Assembly (NCBI GenBank): GCA_002422225.1
Contig: DITX01000001.1
Coordinates: 1 to 13,875 of the forward strand
Direction: 5' to 3'
Length of the DNA stretch: 13,875 nucleotides
Source: Gammaproteobacteria bacterium UBA6173
GTDB lineage: Bacteria > Pseudomonadota > Gammaproteobacteria > Pseudomonadales > Pseudohongiellaceae
Part shown: in pieces, positions 1 to 7,259 of the stretch
Numbering within the stretch: the stretch's first letter is position 1
Layout of the letters: each line of letters begins with the position of its first letter
Notes under the pieces: model-generated
Seen by the model: only the letters and a program-made list of their open reading frames with translations
What the model was told of the DNA's origin: nothing
Databases searched by the model: none
Program-made: the position numbers and the translations under genes

Positions 1-1334
1 TTAAAGGCATTGGCAGCAACATCCAGCTTGCGGGCACGATCGGCAATGCGGTCAGCTTGGGTAAATAGATCCAGACGATTATTAACAGTGAGTTCCAGCG
101 CCTGTTCCAGCGTTATGTCAGGGGGTACCAGATTGCCTTCAGACATGCGCAGCATTTCCTGATCATCCAGCATCAAGCGGTCGTCAGCGCGCAGGCCTAA
201 CAAAATTTTGAATGAGTCCAGTGCACTGGCGTAGCGGGTGATGGCCAGCGCCCAGGCGCGATCACGCTGCAGGGACGACTGCTCCAGGCGGCCGACCTGA
301 CCCGGTGTGCGCAGCCCTTCGGCCTGAAATGCGCGCTCACGTTCAAGACTGCTCAGCGTGGCACTCAAGCCGGCAAAGTTATTGCGCACGGTGTCTCGCG
401 CTTCCAGCACGGTGTAATACTGTGTGGCAATACGGACTGCCAGCGTTTGCCGGTAGCGCGTAAATTCGCGCAGTTGATACAACAGATCACGTTCAGCCTG
501 CATCAGGGTTTCGGCGGCGATATCTGAACCGGCGCCGCGCAATAAAGGTTGTGTAAAAGAACCCACCAAGGCCGACGAGGCAGTGCTGTCCAGATCACCC
601 GTCACAAATTTGAGAAAGTTAGACGTGAGGTTGAGCGCTATCTGACCACCGCCGCGTAGCAACAAGCGTGTCCCCAGTGTGGCATCCGTGCGCAGGCGCT
701 CATCGGTAGTGACAACACTGGCAGGCAGACTGATCAACGCGTCGGCATCCTGGACAAAAGTATCGCTTGTGTCCTCAGACAATCCATTGTCCCACGCATA
801 GCTACTGTTGGCTGATGCGGAAAATATCGGGGTATAGCGGTAACGATCGGCTGTTAACGACAGGGCTTGCAGGTAAAGGCGTTCGCGCTGTAACTGGTAG
901 TCTTTGTTGAGGGCAAAGGCCAGATCCAGTGCCTGTTCCAGATTGATGATGTGGGCCCCATTTTCGCTGTTGGCGAGGCTGCCCAGAAAATCAAATGTGG
1001 CGGAATTGCTGGGATATTGGTCCAGCGTCATCAGACGCGGGCTGTCCACAATGATGTCATGGGTGCTCATGCCCGGCACAAGGCCGGATTTTTCTTCGAT
1101 CAGCGCATAACTGGCATTGTCTGCGGCCTGCTGATTCCACGCGGCCGTGCAACTACTGAGCAGACTGATGGAAAGCAGCAAACTCGCATGCATGAGGGTC
1201 GCGCGTTTGAAGCCTGCGCGTTTGAGAACCACCCGGTTGAGAGCCGCGCGGTTGAGACCTACGTGGTTGAAACACAGCGGCTTGAGCCAAGCGCCAGCTT
1301 TCAGAGTGCCAGAAAAATATAAGGATGCGTGCAT
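1..1334 (-). CDS. TolC-family outer-membrane efflux lipoprotein, C-terminus cut by window edge
   Basis: This minus-strand reading frame is open from about 1334 to the left edge and has no stop inside the window, so the C-terminus is missing. The product looks like an outer-membrane channel of the TolC/OEP family. A hydrophobic stretch ends in LLSSC, a plausible lipobox, and is followed by a helical region rich in Ala, Leu, Gln and Arg. The motif TQPLLRGAG is typical of this family, and a second repeat begins with ITLEQALELTVNNRLDL. Such proteins form the exit duct of tripartite efflux or type I secretion systems; no inner-membrane partner is visible here. The start is uncertain. ATG at 1334, GTG at 1232 and ATG at 1193 are all in frame and none has a good ribosome binding site. 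GTG 1232 gives the best lipoprotein signal, with an n-region VVLKRAGFKRA. The 1334 start would place a 15-bp tandem repeat inside the coding region. Confidence 0.85.
   Translation of the reverse strand, partial: MHASLYFSGTLKAGAWLKPLCFNHVGLNRAALNRVVLKRAGFKRATLMHASLLLSISLLSSCTAAWNQQAADNASYALIEEKSGLVPGMSTHDIIVDSPRLMTLDQYPSNSATFDFLGSLANSENGAHIINLEQALDLAFALNKDYQLQRERLYLQALSLTADRYRYTPIFSASANSSYAWDNGLSEDTSDTFVQDADALISLPASVVTTDERLRTDATLGTRLLLRGGGQIALNLTSNFLKFVTGDLDSTASSALVGSFTQPLLRGAGSDIAAETLMQAERDLLYQLREFTRYRQTLAVRIATQYYTVLEARDTVRNNFAGLSATLSSLERERAFQAEGLRTPGQVGRLEQSSLQRDRAWALAITRYASALDSFKILLGLRADDRLMLDDQEMLRMSEGNLVPPDITLEQALELTVNNRLDLFTQADRIADRARKLDVAANAF
1201..1290. repeat. Degenerate 15-bp tandem repeat, about six units
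   Basis: Six consecutive 15-base units can be lined up by eye: gcgcgtttgaagcct, gcgcgtttgagaacc, acccggttgagagcc, gcgcggttgagacct, acgtggttgaaacac and agcggcttgagccaa. The core GGTTGAGA/GTTTGAA is shared and the flanks diverge. Read on the minus strand in the frame of the TolC-like gene, each unit encodes five residues of the pattern xLxRx (GLNRA, ALNRV, VLKRA, GFKRA). It sits just upstream of the lipoprotein signal sequence and overlaps the possible N-terminal extension. It is too short, and too continuous, to be a CRISPR array. Confidence 0.8.
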
Positions 1335-1415
1335 GGTGCGCCGACAGTCAGTGTCTGTTGAGCCAAATGGCCTTTGTTCAGCTGACTATACGGGCAGTTA
1401 AAAAATTTCCGTCGT

Positions 1416-1441
1416 ACCGGCACGATGAAGTGCCGGTTTTT
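1416..1441. terminator. Hairpin with T-tract in the gap between the NosR-like and TolC-like genes
   Basis: An 8-bp perfect stem, ACCGGCAC at 1416-1423 pairing with GTGCCGGT at 1430-1437, closes a six-base loop and is followed on the plus strand by five T residues. On the minus strand, the direction of the flanking genes, a run of six T residues occurs only about 10 bases after the stem. The hairpin is therefore better formed for the plus strand, although it may act in both directions. No credible plus-strand gene feeds into it. Confidence 0.5.
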
Positions 1442-1494
1442 GCAGACGGTGAGAGCAATGCCCCTGCCAGCTGACGCCTGTTGCCGGTTGGGGC

Positions 1495-1510
1495 TGCCAA
1501 GTCATTGGCA
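1495..1510. other. Small inverted repeat just after the NosR-like stop codon
   Basis: TGCCAA and TTGGCA form a perfect 6-bp inverted repeat around a four-base loop, five bases beyond the TGA of the NosR-like gene. No T-tract follows on the minus strand. It could be a 3'-end stabilising hairpin or part of a compound terminator with the stem at 1416-1437. The rest of 1335-1515 shows no further gene; a TATAGT hexamer on the minus strand near 1385-1390 has no convincing -35 partner. Confidence 0.3.
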
Positions 1511-1515
1511 AGCAA

Positions 1516-3501
1516 TCAAACCGGCTTTAATGGCAACAGTACCACACCACGCGCGGTGAGTGATTCAACCGTGTGTTTGCAAACCCCCGCCTTATGAATC
1601 AGTTTGCTTTCACAGATATCGCAACGCACACACTCTTTATAATCGATGGTGTGTTTGCGGATGGCGCCTGTTGGGCAAGCACGTTCACAAACGCTGCAGG
1701 CAGTGCATTGCTGAACACGTTTGATGCGGCTCAGACTGAAAAATGACAACACACCCAGCGCCGCGCCAAGCGGGCAAACATAGCGGCAATAAAAGCGTTT
1801 GACCACCGCTGATGCTAGCAATATCAGCAACAGAATTGCCCACATGACGATGGACGTGCTGTAGAAAAACAAGGTGCCGAAAGGTTCAAAGTATTGAAAA
1901 ATGCTGACGCCGCCTTGCACCACTGCCATCACCAGAATCAAGGCTAGGAACACATATTTTAAATAAAGCGCCTTGTCATGTATGCGTGTAGGTACTGTCC
2001 GTTGCCAGCGGCGTGGCACAAACTTACTGAGCAGATCCTGCACCGCACCAAAGGGGCATAAGCTTGAACAAAATACCCGGCCCCAGATGAACGTGGTGAC
2101 CAGCGTAAACACCACAATCATCAGCAGGGGCACATCGCCCAGGATCATTGAAGGGCCGAGATTGATGGTATTGGTAATGTGGGATACCGACAGGAACCCC
2201 CCATTGATAAAACCCAGATACACCAGCGTGATGCTGAGGGTCACCCATCGCAATCGCGCGTTTTTAGTCAGGAAGCTGGCCATGACCAGTGCAAAAACTA
2301 CCAACAGCGCCACTATTTTTAGCCAACTGGTATCGCTGCCTGTCTGGGCAGCCTGGGGTTCGGTGCCGGGGGCATAAATTTCATTGCCCATGGCAACATC
2401 CATCATCAGGCCGTTAATGCTGAATTCCAGTGCCGCTGGTGATTGACCGTTGCGAGGATCATACAAAATCGTGAATGGCCGGGTGACATCAATTTCAATC
2501 GGCAAAACGATGGCGCCAGCGTAGGCAGCCTGCTTGGTGATTTTGCCCTCCAGTGCGCTGCCGGCGTATACAAAGCGGCGGCGTGGCATTTCAAAGTCGA
2601 TGCCATGCTGTCGTAATGCAAGTCTTTCCTGGCGAAAGGGATCTGAGGCATCACCGCCAATACCCACCAGCACCAGTTGGCCCGCATCAAACCGATTGCT
2701 GGCATCACGTTCCGCACGCGAAAAATCTTCGCTGCCTAACAATATTTGCCCCAGCGTTTCATTGTTACCCATGTAGGCAAATGATAGTGCCAGAACGGTG
2801 GCATCGGGCAAATTGACGTCCAGCCCTAGCACATGATTTTGCGCTTTTAAATCGTCCCAGCTCAGTGGTTCCAAGTGCAGGCGCAGATTAGCACTGGAAT
2901 CTTGCCCGGCGGCGATGCCGCTGTCTGGCAGATAGAATTGTGCCACGCGCCGTGCCGCATTGTAGATGCCGCGAGTGGTTGCCCAGCTGGTAATGGTAGC
3001 TCGTGAAACACCGTCAACATCACGACCCACACGGAATTCATCGGTTAGGGCTTTACGGCGGAACTGTTCCTGAAATCCGCGCGAGGACAAAAAGTCGCCT
3101 CGGCTGCCGCGAAATGATTCGTTATAGTCGAGTACTTTGATGGCGGTAACGGTTGCTTGGGTATCGAGTGCTACCAGCACTTCGATAGGCGCGCTGAATC
3201 CAATTTCCAGCGGGGGGAAATCAGAGGTCTGAAACAGGTAACCAATAATCCCAGTTTCGCCGGTGTCGGTTAGCGGGCCATAGGCCGTAAACACGGGTGG
3301 CTCGCCGGCCTTTTCGCTGAAACTGGTGGCGCTTGGCATCAACTGCTTCAGCAGTTCAGGCGTGACATTCCGGTTAAAGGGGGTTTGAGCCTGTGCTGTT
3401 TGAAAGAGCACCAAATACAACAGGATGACAGGCAAAAACAGCGCCCATACCACGGTTTTGTTGGCACGCCATCTGGATGCCATAAATGACCTGATTTGCA
3501 T
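1516..3501 (-). CDS. NosR/NirI-like membrane flavoprotein with polyferredoxin C-terminus
   Basis: The 661-residue product has the NosR/NirI layout. A signal or anchor helix lies at about 16-37 and ends in AQAQ. A periplasmic FMN-binding domain follows, with DGVSRATIT at 163-171, where T169 is the likely site of covalent FMN attachment by an ApbE-type enzyme. Then come a long periplasmic segment, several membrane helices with CSSLCP and CRYVCP motifs, and a cytoplasmic 4Fe-4S domain (C599, C602, C605, C609). The second cluster motif is irregular, C624-x2-C627-x2-C630-x10-C641. NosR proteins supply electrons for, and help express, nitrous oxide reductase. No nosZ, nosD or nir gene is present here, so the acceptor is unknown. 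It lies 33 bp downstream of the exchanger gene and is probably co-transcribed with it. The start may instead be ATG 3483, which has AGG six bases ahead; for ATG 3501 the AGGA is about 14 bases away. Confidence 0.85.
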   Translation of the reverse strand: MQIRSFMASRWRANKTVVWALFLPVILLYLVLFQTAQAQTPFNRNVTPELLKQLMPSATSFSEKAGEPPVFTAYGPLTDTGETGIIGYLFQTSDFPPLEIGFSAPIEVLVALDTQATVTAIKVLDYNESFRGSRGDFLSSRGFQEQFRRKALTDEFRVGRDVDGVSRATITSWATTRGIYNAARRVAQFYLPDSGIAAGQDSSANLRLHLEPLSWDDLKAQNHVLGLDVNLPDATVLALSFAYMGNNETLGQILLGSEDFSRAERDASNRFDAGQLVLVGIGGDASDPFRQERLALRQHGIDFEMPRRRFVYAGSALEGKITKQAAYAGAIVLPIEIDVTRPFTILYDPRNGQSPAALEFSINGLMMDVAMGNEIYAPGTEPQAAQTGSDTSWLKIVALLVVFALVMASFLTKNARLRWVTLSITLVYLGFINGGFLSVSHITNTINLGPSMILGDVPLLMIVVFTLVTTFIWGRVFCSSLCPFGAVQDLLSKFVPRRWQRTVPTRIHDKALYLKYVFLALILVMAVVQGGVSIFQYFEPFGTLFFYSTSIVMWAILLLILLASAVVKRFYCRYVCPLGAALGVLSFFSLSRIKRVQQCTACSVCERACPTGAIRKHTIDYKECVRCDICESKLIHKAGVCKHTVESLTARGVVLLPLKPV

Positions 3502-3534
3502 AATTATTATTATTTCCTTAAACGTCAGGCTGAC

Positions 3535-4521
3535 TTATGCAGTAAAAAACACTCTGCGCGCCAGCCATAAGGTGTAAAGCACATAACAGCTCAATAAAAA
3601 TATGCCCTTGCTGCGCGTGATCAGGCCATGTTTGCCGCCACGGCCATAACCGATCACAAACAGCGAGATGGTTAATGCCAGCATCACGGCGACATCTCGC
3701 GTCAGTACCTCGTGGCCCACCGCAAGAGGATGAATCGCGCCGGCAATACCAACCACCGCCAAGGTATTAAAAATGTTTGAACCCAGAATGTTGCCCACCA
3801 CCATGTCATGCTCGCCTTTGCGCGCGGCGATTACGGATGACGCGAGTTCGGGCAGCGAGGTGCCTATGGCAATGATAGTGAGGCCTATGATCAGGTCGCT
3901 CACGCCCAGGCTCTGTGCGACTTCAACGGCGCCCCACACCAGTAGACGAGAGCTGGCAATCAACAGCACCAGACCGATGATCATCCAAAGCACTGCAAAA
4001 CGCAGCGGCATCGGATTGGCCAGATCCAGTTCAATTTCTTGAGCAAGTGTGTCTGGGATGATATTGCGTTGATTACGCATGCCTTGATAAATGGTCCAGC
4101 CCATTAATGCCGCAAAAATCACCAGCAAGATGATGGCATCGGACTGGCTGAGAAAATCATCAAGTAGCAAGAAAGCGCCTATGGCGGTCACCAAGGTTAG
4201 CAAGGGCAGTGTGTGTCTGAGCACCTGAGAGTCCACTGCAATGGGTGCTACCAGCGCAGTGATACCCAGAATCAAGGCAATATTGGTGATGTTGGAGCCG
4301 TAGGCATTACCCAAGGCAATGCCTGGGTTACCTTCCAGAGAGGCAAACGCCGATACCACCAGCTCGGGGGCGGAGGTGCCAAAACCAATAATGACAATGC
4401 CGATCAGCAGCGGGGGGATGCAGAAATGTTTGGCCGTGCACGCGGCACCATCAACAAAGCGATCGGCACTCCAGACCAGTACAACCAGTCCGACAACAAT
4501 CGCGAGCATGGGATAAAGCAT
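3535..4521 (-). CDS. yrbG: YrbG-like calcium/sodium exchanger (CaCA family)
   Basis: A 328-residue integral membrane protein with the two inverted alpha repeats of the Ca2+:cation antiporter superfamily. The first repeat has GFGTSAPEL at 46-54 and GNAYGSN at 71-77; the second has GTSLPEL at 220-226 and GNILGSN at 243-249. The acidic residue in each PEL motif is the ion ligand in known family members. Length and layout fit the bacterial YrbG-type exchangers, about ten membrane helices with a short cytoplasmic loop near 145-170. The expected role is Ca2+ efflux or Na+/Ca2+ exchange at the inner membrane. ATG at 4521 has AGGA about 11 bases upstream; the next in-frame ATG at 4509 has none. It starts 83 bp after the end of the GtrA-like gene, a gap without a clear terminator, so partial read-through from the sugar operon is possible. 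Confidence 0.92.
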   Translation of the reverse strand: MLYPMLAIVVGLVVLVWSADRFVDGAACTAKHFCIPPLLIGIVIIGFGTSAPELVVSAFASLEGNPGIALGNAYGSNITNIALILGITALVAPIAVDSQVLRHTLPLLTLVTAIGAFLLLDDFLSQSDAIILLVIFAALMGWTIYQGMRNQRNIIPDTLAQEIELDLANPMPLRFAVLWMIIGLVLLIASSRLLVWGAVEVAQSLGVSDLIIGLTIIAIGTSLPELASSVIAARKGEHDMVVGNILGSNIFNTLAVVGIAGAIHPLAVGHEVLTRDVAVMLALTISLFVIGYGRGGKHGLITRSKGIFLLSCYVLYTLWLARRVFFTA

Positions 4522-4604
4522 AGGTCAATCGATCCTGCTGGAAATCACGAGTCGCCAAGTGTATGCGTAGCCACACCCCTTTGTCAGCTGCAAACTGAGC
4601 GAAT

Positions 4605-5006
4605 TCAGCGGAAAGACCAGTACTTATGTCCAATAAAGCTGGTAAATACCGGTACAACAATGCCAACAGCATGCGCCAGTTCAAGGGTGTAGCGTTGTAC
4701 ATCCAGTGCGGGCAACACGTAATAAGCCATTACCATGCTGATGGCCCATGTTTGCAAAATGGCCAAGCCATTGACCAATATGAAGAACGCCGCTGAGCGC
4801 GACAGTGTCTGTGTGCTTGCCTTAAATACAAACAGCCTGGCCAATACAAATGCAGTGATCATGCCGGTGATATAGGACAACACCACGGCTGACGAAAAAC
4901 TCATCCATTGGTTATAAATCAAACGGGTAACAAAGTTCACGACGGCAGCTGTCCCGCCCGTCAGCAAAAATACCAGAAACTGACGCGACAGGAAGGCGCG
5001 GATCAC
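4605..5006 (-). CDS. GtrA-like small membrane protein, candidate lipid-linked sugar flippase
   Basis: The 133-residue product has four predicted membrane helices and the GtrA pattern: FLLTGGTAAVVNFVTRLIY at the start, FVLARLFVFKA in the middle and FIGHKYWSFR at the end. GtrA proteins accompany polyprenyl-phosphate sugar pathways and are thought to help move or present the lipid-linked sugar. The mycobacterial homologue Rv3789 lies beside dprE1/dprE2. I chose GTG at 5006 rather than the longer frame from 5099, because GTG overlaps the TGA of the preceding flavoprotein gene as GTGA and has GAGG seven bases upstream. The longer frame would overlap the neighbour by almost 100 bp with non-membrane sequence. 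It is the last gene of the seven-gene block, which fits a service role for the whole pathway. Confidence 0.85.
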   Translation of the reverse strand: MIRAFLSRQFLVFLLTGGTAAVVNFVTRLIYNQWMSFSSAVVLSYITGMITAFVLARLFVFKASTQTLSRSAAFFILVNGLAILQTWAISMVMAYYVLPALDVQRYTLELAHAVGIVVPVFTSFIGHKYWSFR

Positions 5007-6289
5007 AGGCAGGCCTCGCGCGCCAGTCGGCGTCCAAACTCCACGCTCTCCGAGATGCCGCGATCCTGCGGATAATAATACGAGGTATCCGCCACCCAAA
5101 GACCTTTGATATCGGTCTGATAGGGCGGCAGCTGTTCCAAAAATCCCGGCGGACAGATGGGCTGGGCATACCGATATCGACTGGCATGAATGTCGATAAA
5201 GTCATCGTCACTCACCTCTGGGTTAATGCGCTGGATATAGCGACGCACTTTCAGAATAAAGGCGGCGTCTGACTCGGCATAGGTCGGGTGATCGGCTGGC
5301 AGATAAAACGGCACATACACTACCTTGTGTTCAAGCGGGCGCAGGTTGCTGTATTCCACCAGTCCTGGTATATCCATTTCTTTGTCATTGATGTTCAGCC
5401 AGAAATTGGGCGTCACTGCTTTTCGCAATTTTACGATCACACAAACCACGGCAATATTGGCTTGTGATCGGTACTGAGCCAGCACGGCGTCAGACAAATC
5501 TGGAATCATTCTGGGTACAAAGGGCAAGGGTATGGTGCTGATCACCCGGTCAAATGTCTCGGTTGAGGCTTGGCCGGCAACGCGGACGCCTTTCAGTTTG
5601 CCGTGTTCGATCACCACTTGTTCCACGGGCATGGACAGTCGTATGTCACCGCCTGCGTTTTTGATGGCTGCTGACAGCGCCTGCAGCAAGGTTTCTGAAC
5701 CACCTTCCAGATAACCAAGCTTTTCACGCATCAGGCTGTAGCGTGAGCGACCAATGCGGTGAATACGGCACCAGATCCAGGCGGCTGATAAATTGCTGCT
5801 GAAGTGATAAAACTTGTAATCGAACAACGGTTGCCACAGCACCCGCCAGGCTTCTGCACCGACCCAGCGCTTGATCCAACCACTGGCTTCGACGTTATCC
5901 AGAGCGCGCCAATTGCTGCGCTTGGTCGACATAAAGGCATGCAGGCCATAGCGGATTTTGGCAATCAGGCTGAGACCTCTAAAGGTCAGCAATGCCAGTG
6001 GATTGCCCCAGGCCTGCAGTCGCTGCTGGTACCAATAGCCCATGCGCGTTTCAGTCCAATGTAGTTTGTCCGCAATACCGAGTTCCTCCAGTATTTGCAC
6101 AAAGGCGCGATCAGACACACAGTGAAAGTGGTAAAACCGTTCGATGGTCAAGCCGTTGAAGTCAAAGCTGGCAGTCATGCCGCCCAGCCGGTCATCTGCC
6201 TCGTATACCACCACCTGATGACCATCACGTACCAGTTGGTAGGCCGCCGCCAATCCCATTGGGCCTGCGCCCAGTACAGCTACTTTCAC
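5003..6289 (-). CDS. FAD-dependent oxidoreductase of amine-oxidase/protoporphyrinogen-oxidase fold
   Basis: The 428-residue protein opens with a dinucleotide-binding fold: GAGPMG at 7-12, E30 as the expected ribose ligand, and RLGG at 34-37. It ends with GLWVADTSYYYP followed by GISESVEFGRRLA, the usual FAD-contacting C-terminus of this superfamily. WLNIND near residue 297 and ERFYHFH near 51-57 recur, as I recall them, in a family of unassigned NAD(P)/FAD proteins found beside glycosyltransferases and GtrA. Its reaction is not known. Possibilities are oxidation, desaturation or ring contraction of a sugar or lipid; UDP-galactopyranose mutase has a related fold, but its diagnostic motifs were not seen. 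The start is GTG at 6289 with GGGAG about ten bases upstream. It is 28 bp after the epimerase-like gene and overlaps the GtrA gene by 4 bp, so it belongs to the sugar operon. Confidence 0.8.
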   Translation of the reverse strand: MKVAVLGAGPMGLAAAYQLVRDGHQVVVYEADDRLGGMTASFDFNGLTIERFYHFHCVSDRAFVQILEELGIADKLHWTETRMGYWYQQRLQAWGNPLALLTFRGLSLIAKIRYGLHAFMSTKRSNWRALDNVEASGWIKRWVGAEAWRVLWQPLFDYKFYHFSSNLSAAWIWCRIHRIGRSRYSLMREKLGYLEGGSETLLQALSAAIKNAGGDIRLSMPVEQVVIEHGKLKGVRVAGQASTETFDRVISTIPLPFVPRMIPDLSDAVLAQYRSQANIAVVCVIVKLRKAVTPNFWLNINDKEMDIPGLVEYSNLRPLEHKVVYVPFYLPADHPTYAESDAAFILKVRRYIQRINPEVSDDDFIDIHASRYRYAQPICPPGFLEQLPPYQTDIKGLWVADTSYYYPQDRGISESVEFGRRLAREACL

Positions 6290-6317
6290 TGTAAAAAACT
6301 CCCTTTTTGCCTGCGAC

Positions 6318-7259
6318 TCAAAACTTCATGATGATATGGCTGTAGCGAGCATCGTTAAATGTCTCCTGCAGCGCCTTGGTAAACGGTGTGTACGGCACAC
6401 CAAAAATGCCGGGCCAGTCTATCACTTCAAACTCATCTTTGGCGCTCAAGGCTGCCAGTTGCTGTGTCGTAAATGGCGGATTGCGGTCAAATAGCGCCCA
6501 TATCCATAGCAACACATAAAACAGTGAATAAGGAATACGCAGAATCAGGGTGTTGGCCCGGGTGGCGTGTTTGATCTCGCGGATCATATCGATGTAGTCG
6601 ATTTTTTCATGCCCGGAAATGTTGTAAATGCCATGACCGGGCCTGTTCTGTATGCAGCTGATAATGATGTCGCTGAAGTCGCCTGCATACAGCGGCTGGC
6701 GCATATAACGGCCATGACCGGGGATGGGGAACACCGGTACCTTTTTCATAAAGCGCGACAGCCAGCCCAAGTGTTTACGGTCAAACCAGCCGAACATCAG
6801 GGTGGGTCTGAGGATAGGGCAGGCGATACCGCTGTCGAGCACCAGTTGTTCCTGAGCGATTTTGCTGCGGGTGTAGAAGTCATCAGCCACTGATACCACC
6901 ACCGAGGAGCTGATGTGAATCAGGTAGGGCTGCACGGGCGCTGATGTGATGCTGTCCAGAATCAGGCGACTGGCGTCCACATTATTGCGCACAAATTCTT
7001 CATAGTGGATGCCGCCGATTTGTGCCTGCAGCATCACGACCACATCGGCGCTGCGGATATGTTCCTGCCAGGTGCCGGGTTCCGCCAGATCGGCATACTC
7101 ACACACAATATCAGGCTGCACCTGCTGCAACATCGCCAGATTGTCGCGATGTTTATCCAGCACCACAATGTTGTGGTAACCACGATCTTTCAAGCGAGCC
7201 ACCAGATTCTGGCCAACCAGGCCGGCACCGCCTGGAAGGACAATTTTTTCTAAACTCAA
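6318..7259 (-). CDS. NAD-dependent epimerase/dehydratase-family protein (extended SDR-like)
   Basis: The 313-residue protein has a Rossmann fold with G10-G11-A-G13-L-V-G16, an acidic D35 after the second strand (suggesting NAD rather than NADP), a serine run SSS at 117-119 and the catalytic pair Y129-TRS-K133. This is the extended short-chain dehydrogenase pattern of nucleotide-sugar epimerases and dehydratases. The C-terminal third carries a hydrophobic segment near 245-260, IPYSLFYVLLWIWALF, which may tether it to the membrane; that would suit a lipid-linked substrate. The start is TTG at 7259, overlapping the TGA of the preceding gene as TTGA. AGGAG seven bases upstream supports this rare start, and there is no ATG nearby. 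The substrate is unknown. The context suggests a sugar attached to nucleotide or polyprenyl phosphate in the same pathway. Confidence 0.82.
   Translation of the reverse strand: MSLEKIVLPGGAGLVGQNLVARLKDRGYHNIVVLDKHRDNLAMLQQVQPDIVCEYADLAEPGTWQEHIRSADVVVMLQAQIGGIHYEEFVRNNVDASRLILDSITSAPVQPYLIHISSSVVVSVADDFYTRSKIAQEQLVLDSGIACPILRPTLMFGWFDRKHLGWLSRFMKKVPVFPIPGHGRYMRQPLYAGDFSDIIISCIQNRPGHGIYNISGHEKIDYIDMIREIKHATRANTLILRIPYSLFYVLLWIWALFDRNPPFTTQQLAALSAKDEFEVIDWPGIFGVPYTPFTKALQETFNDARYSHIIMKF

Noticed and set aside
1201..1290. CRISPR array
   Set aside because: Units are 15 bases and directly adjacent, without spacers.
951..1401. Plus-strand frames with pentapeptide-like repeats (951-1322 and 1147-1401)
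   Set aside because: They lie antisense to the coherent TolC-like frame and owe their repeats to the 15-bp DNA repeat; no ribosome binding site or family resemblance.
4213..4692. 159-residue plus-strand frame opposite the yrbG start and the gtrA end
   Set aside because: It crosses two real genes in antisense and has no recognisable features.
5007..5099. N-terminal extension of the GtrA-like protein
   Set aside because: It overlaps the flavoprotein gene, is not membrane-like, and the GTGA overlap with GAGG gives a better start at 5006.
5003..6289. UDP-galactopyranose mutase
   Set aside because: The fold is related, but the diagnostic mutase motifs were not found; only the general FAD-binding pattern is shared.
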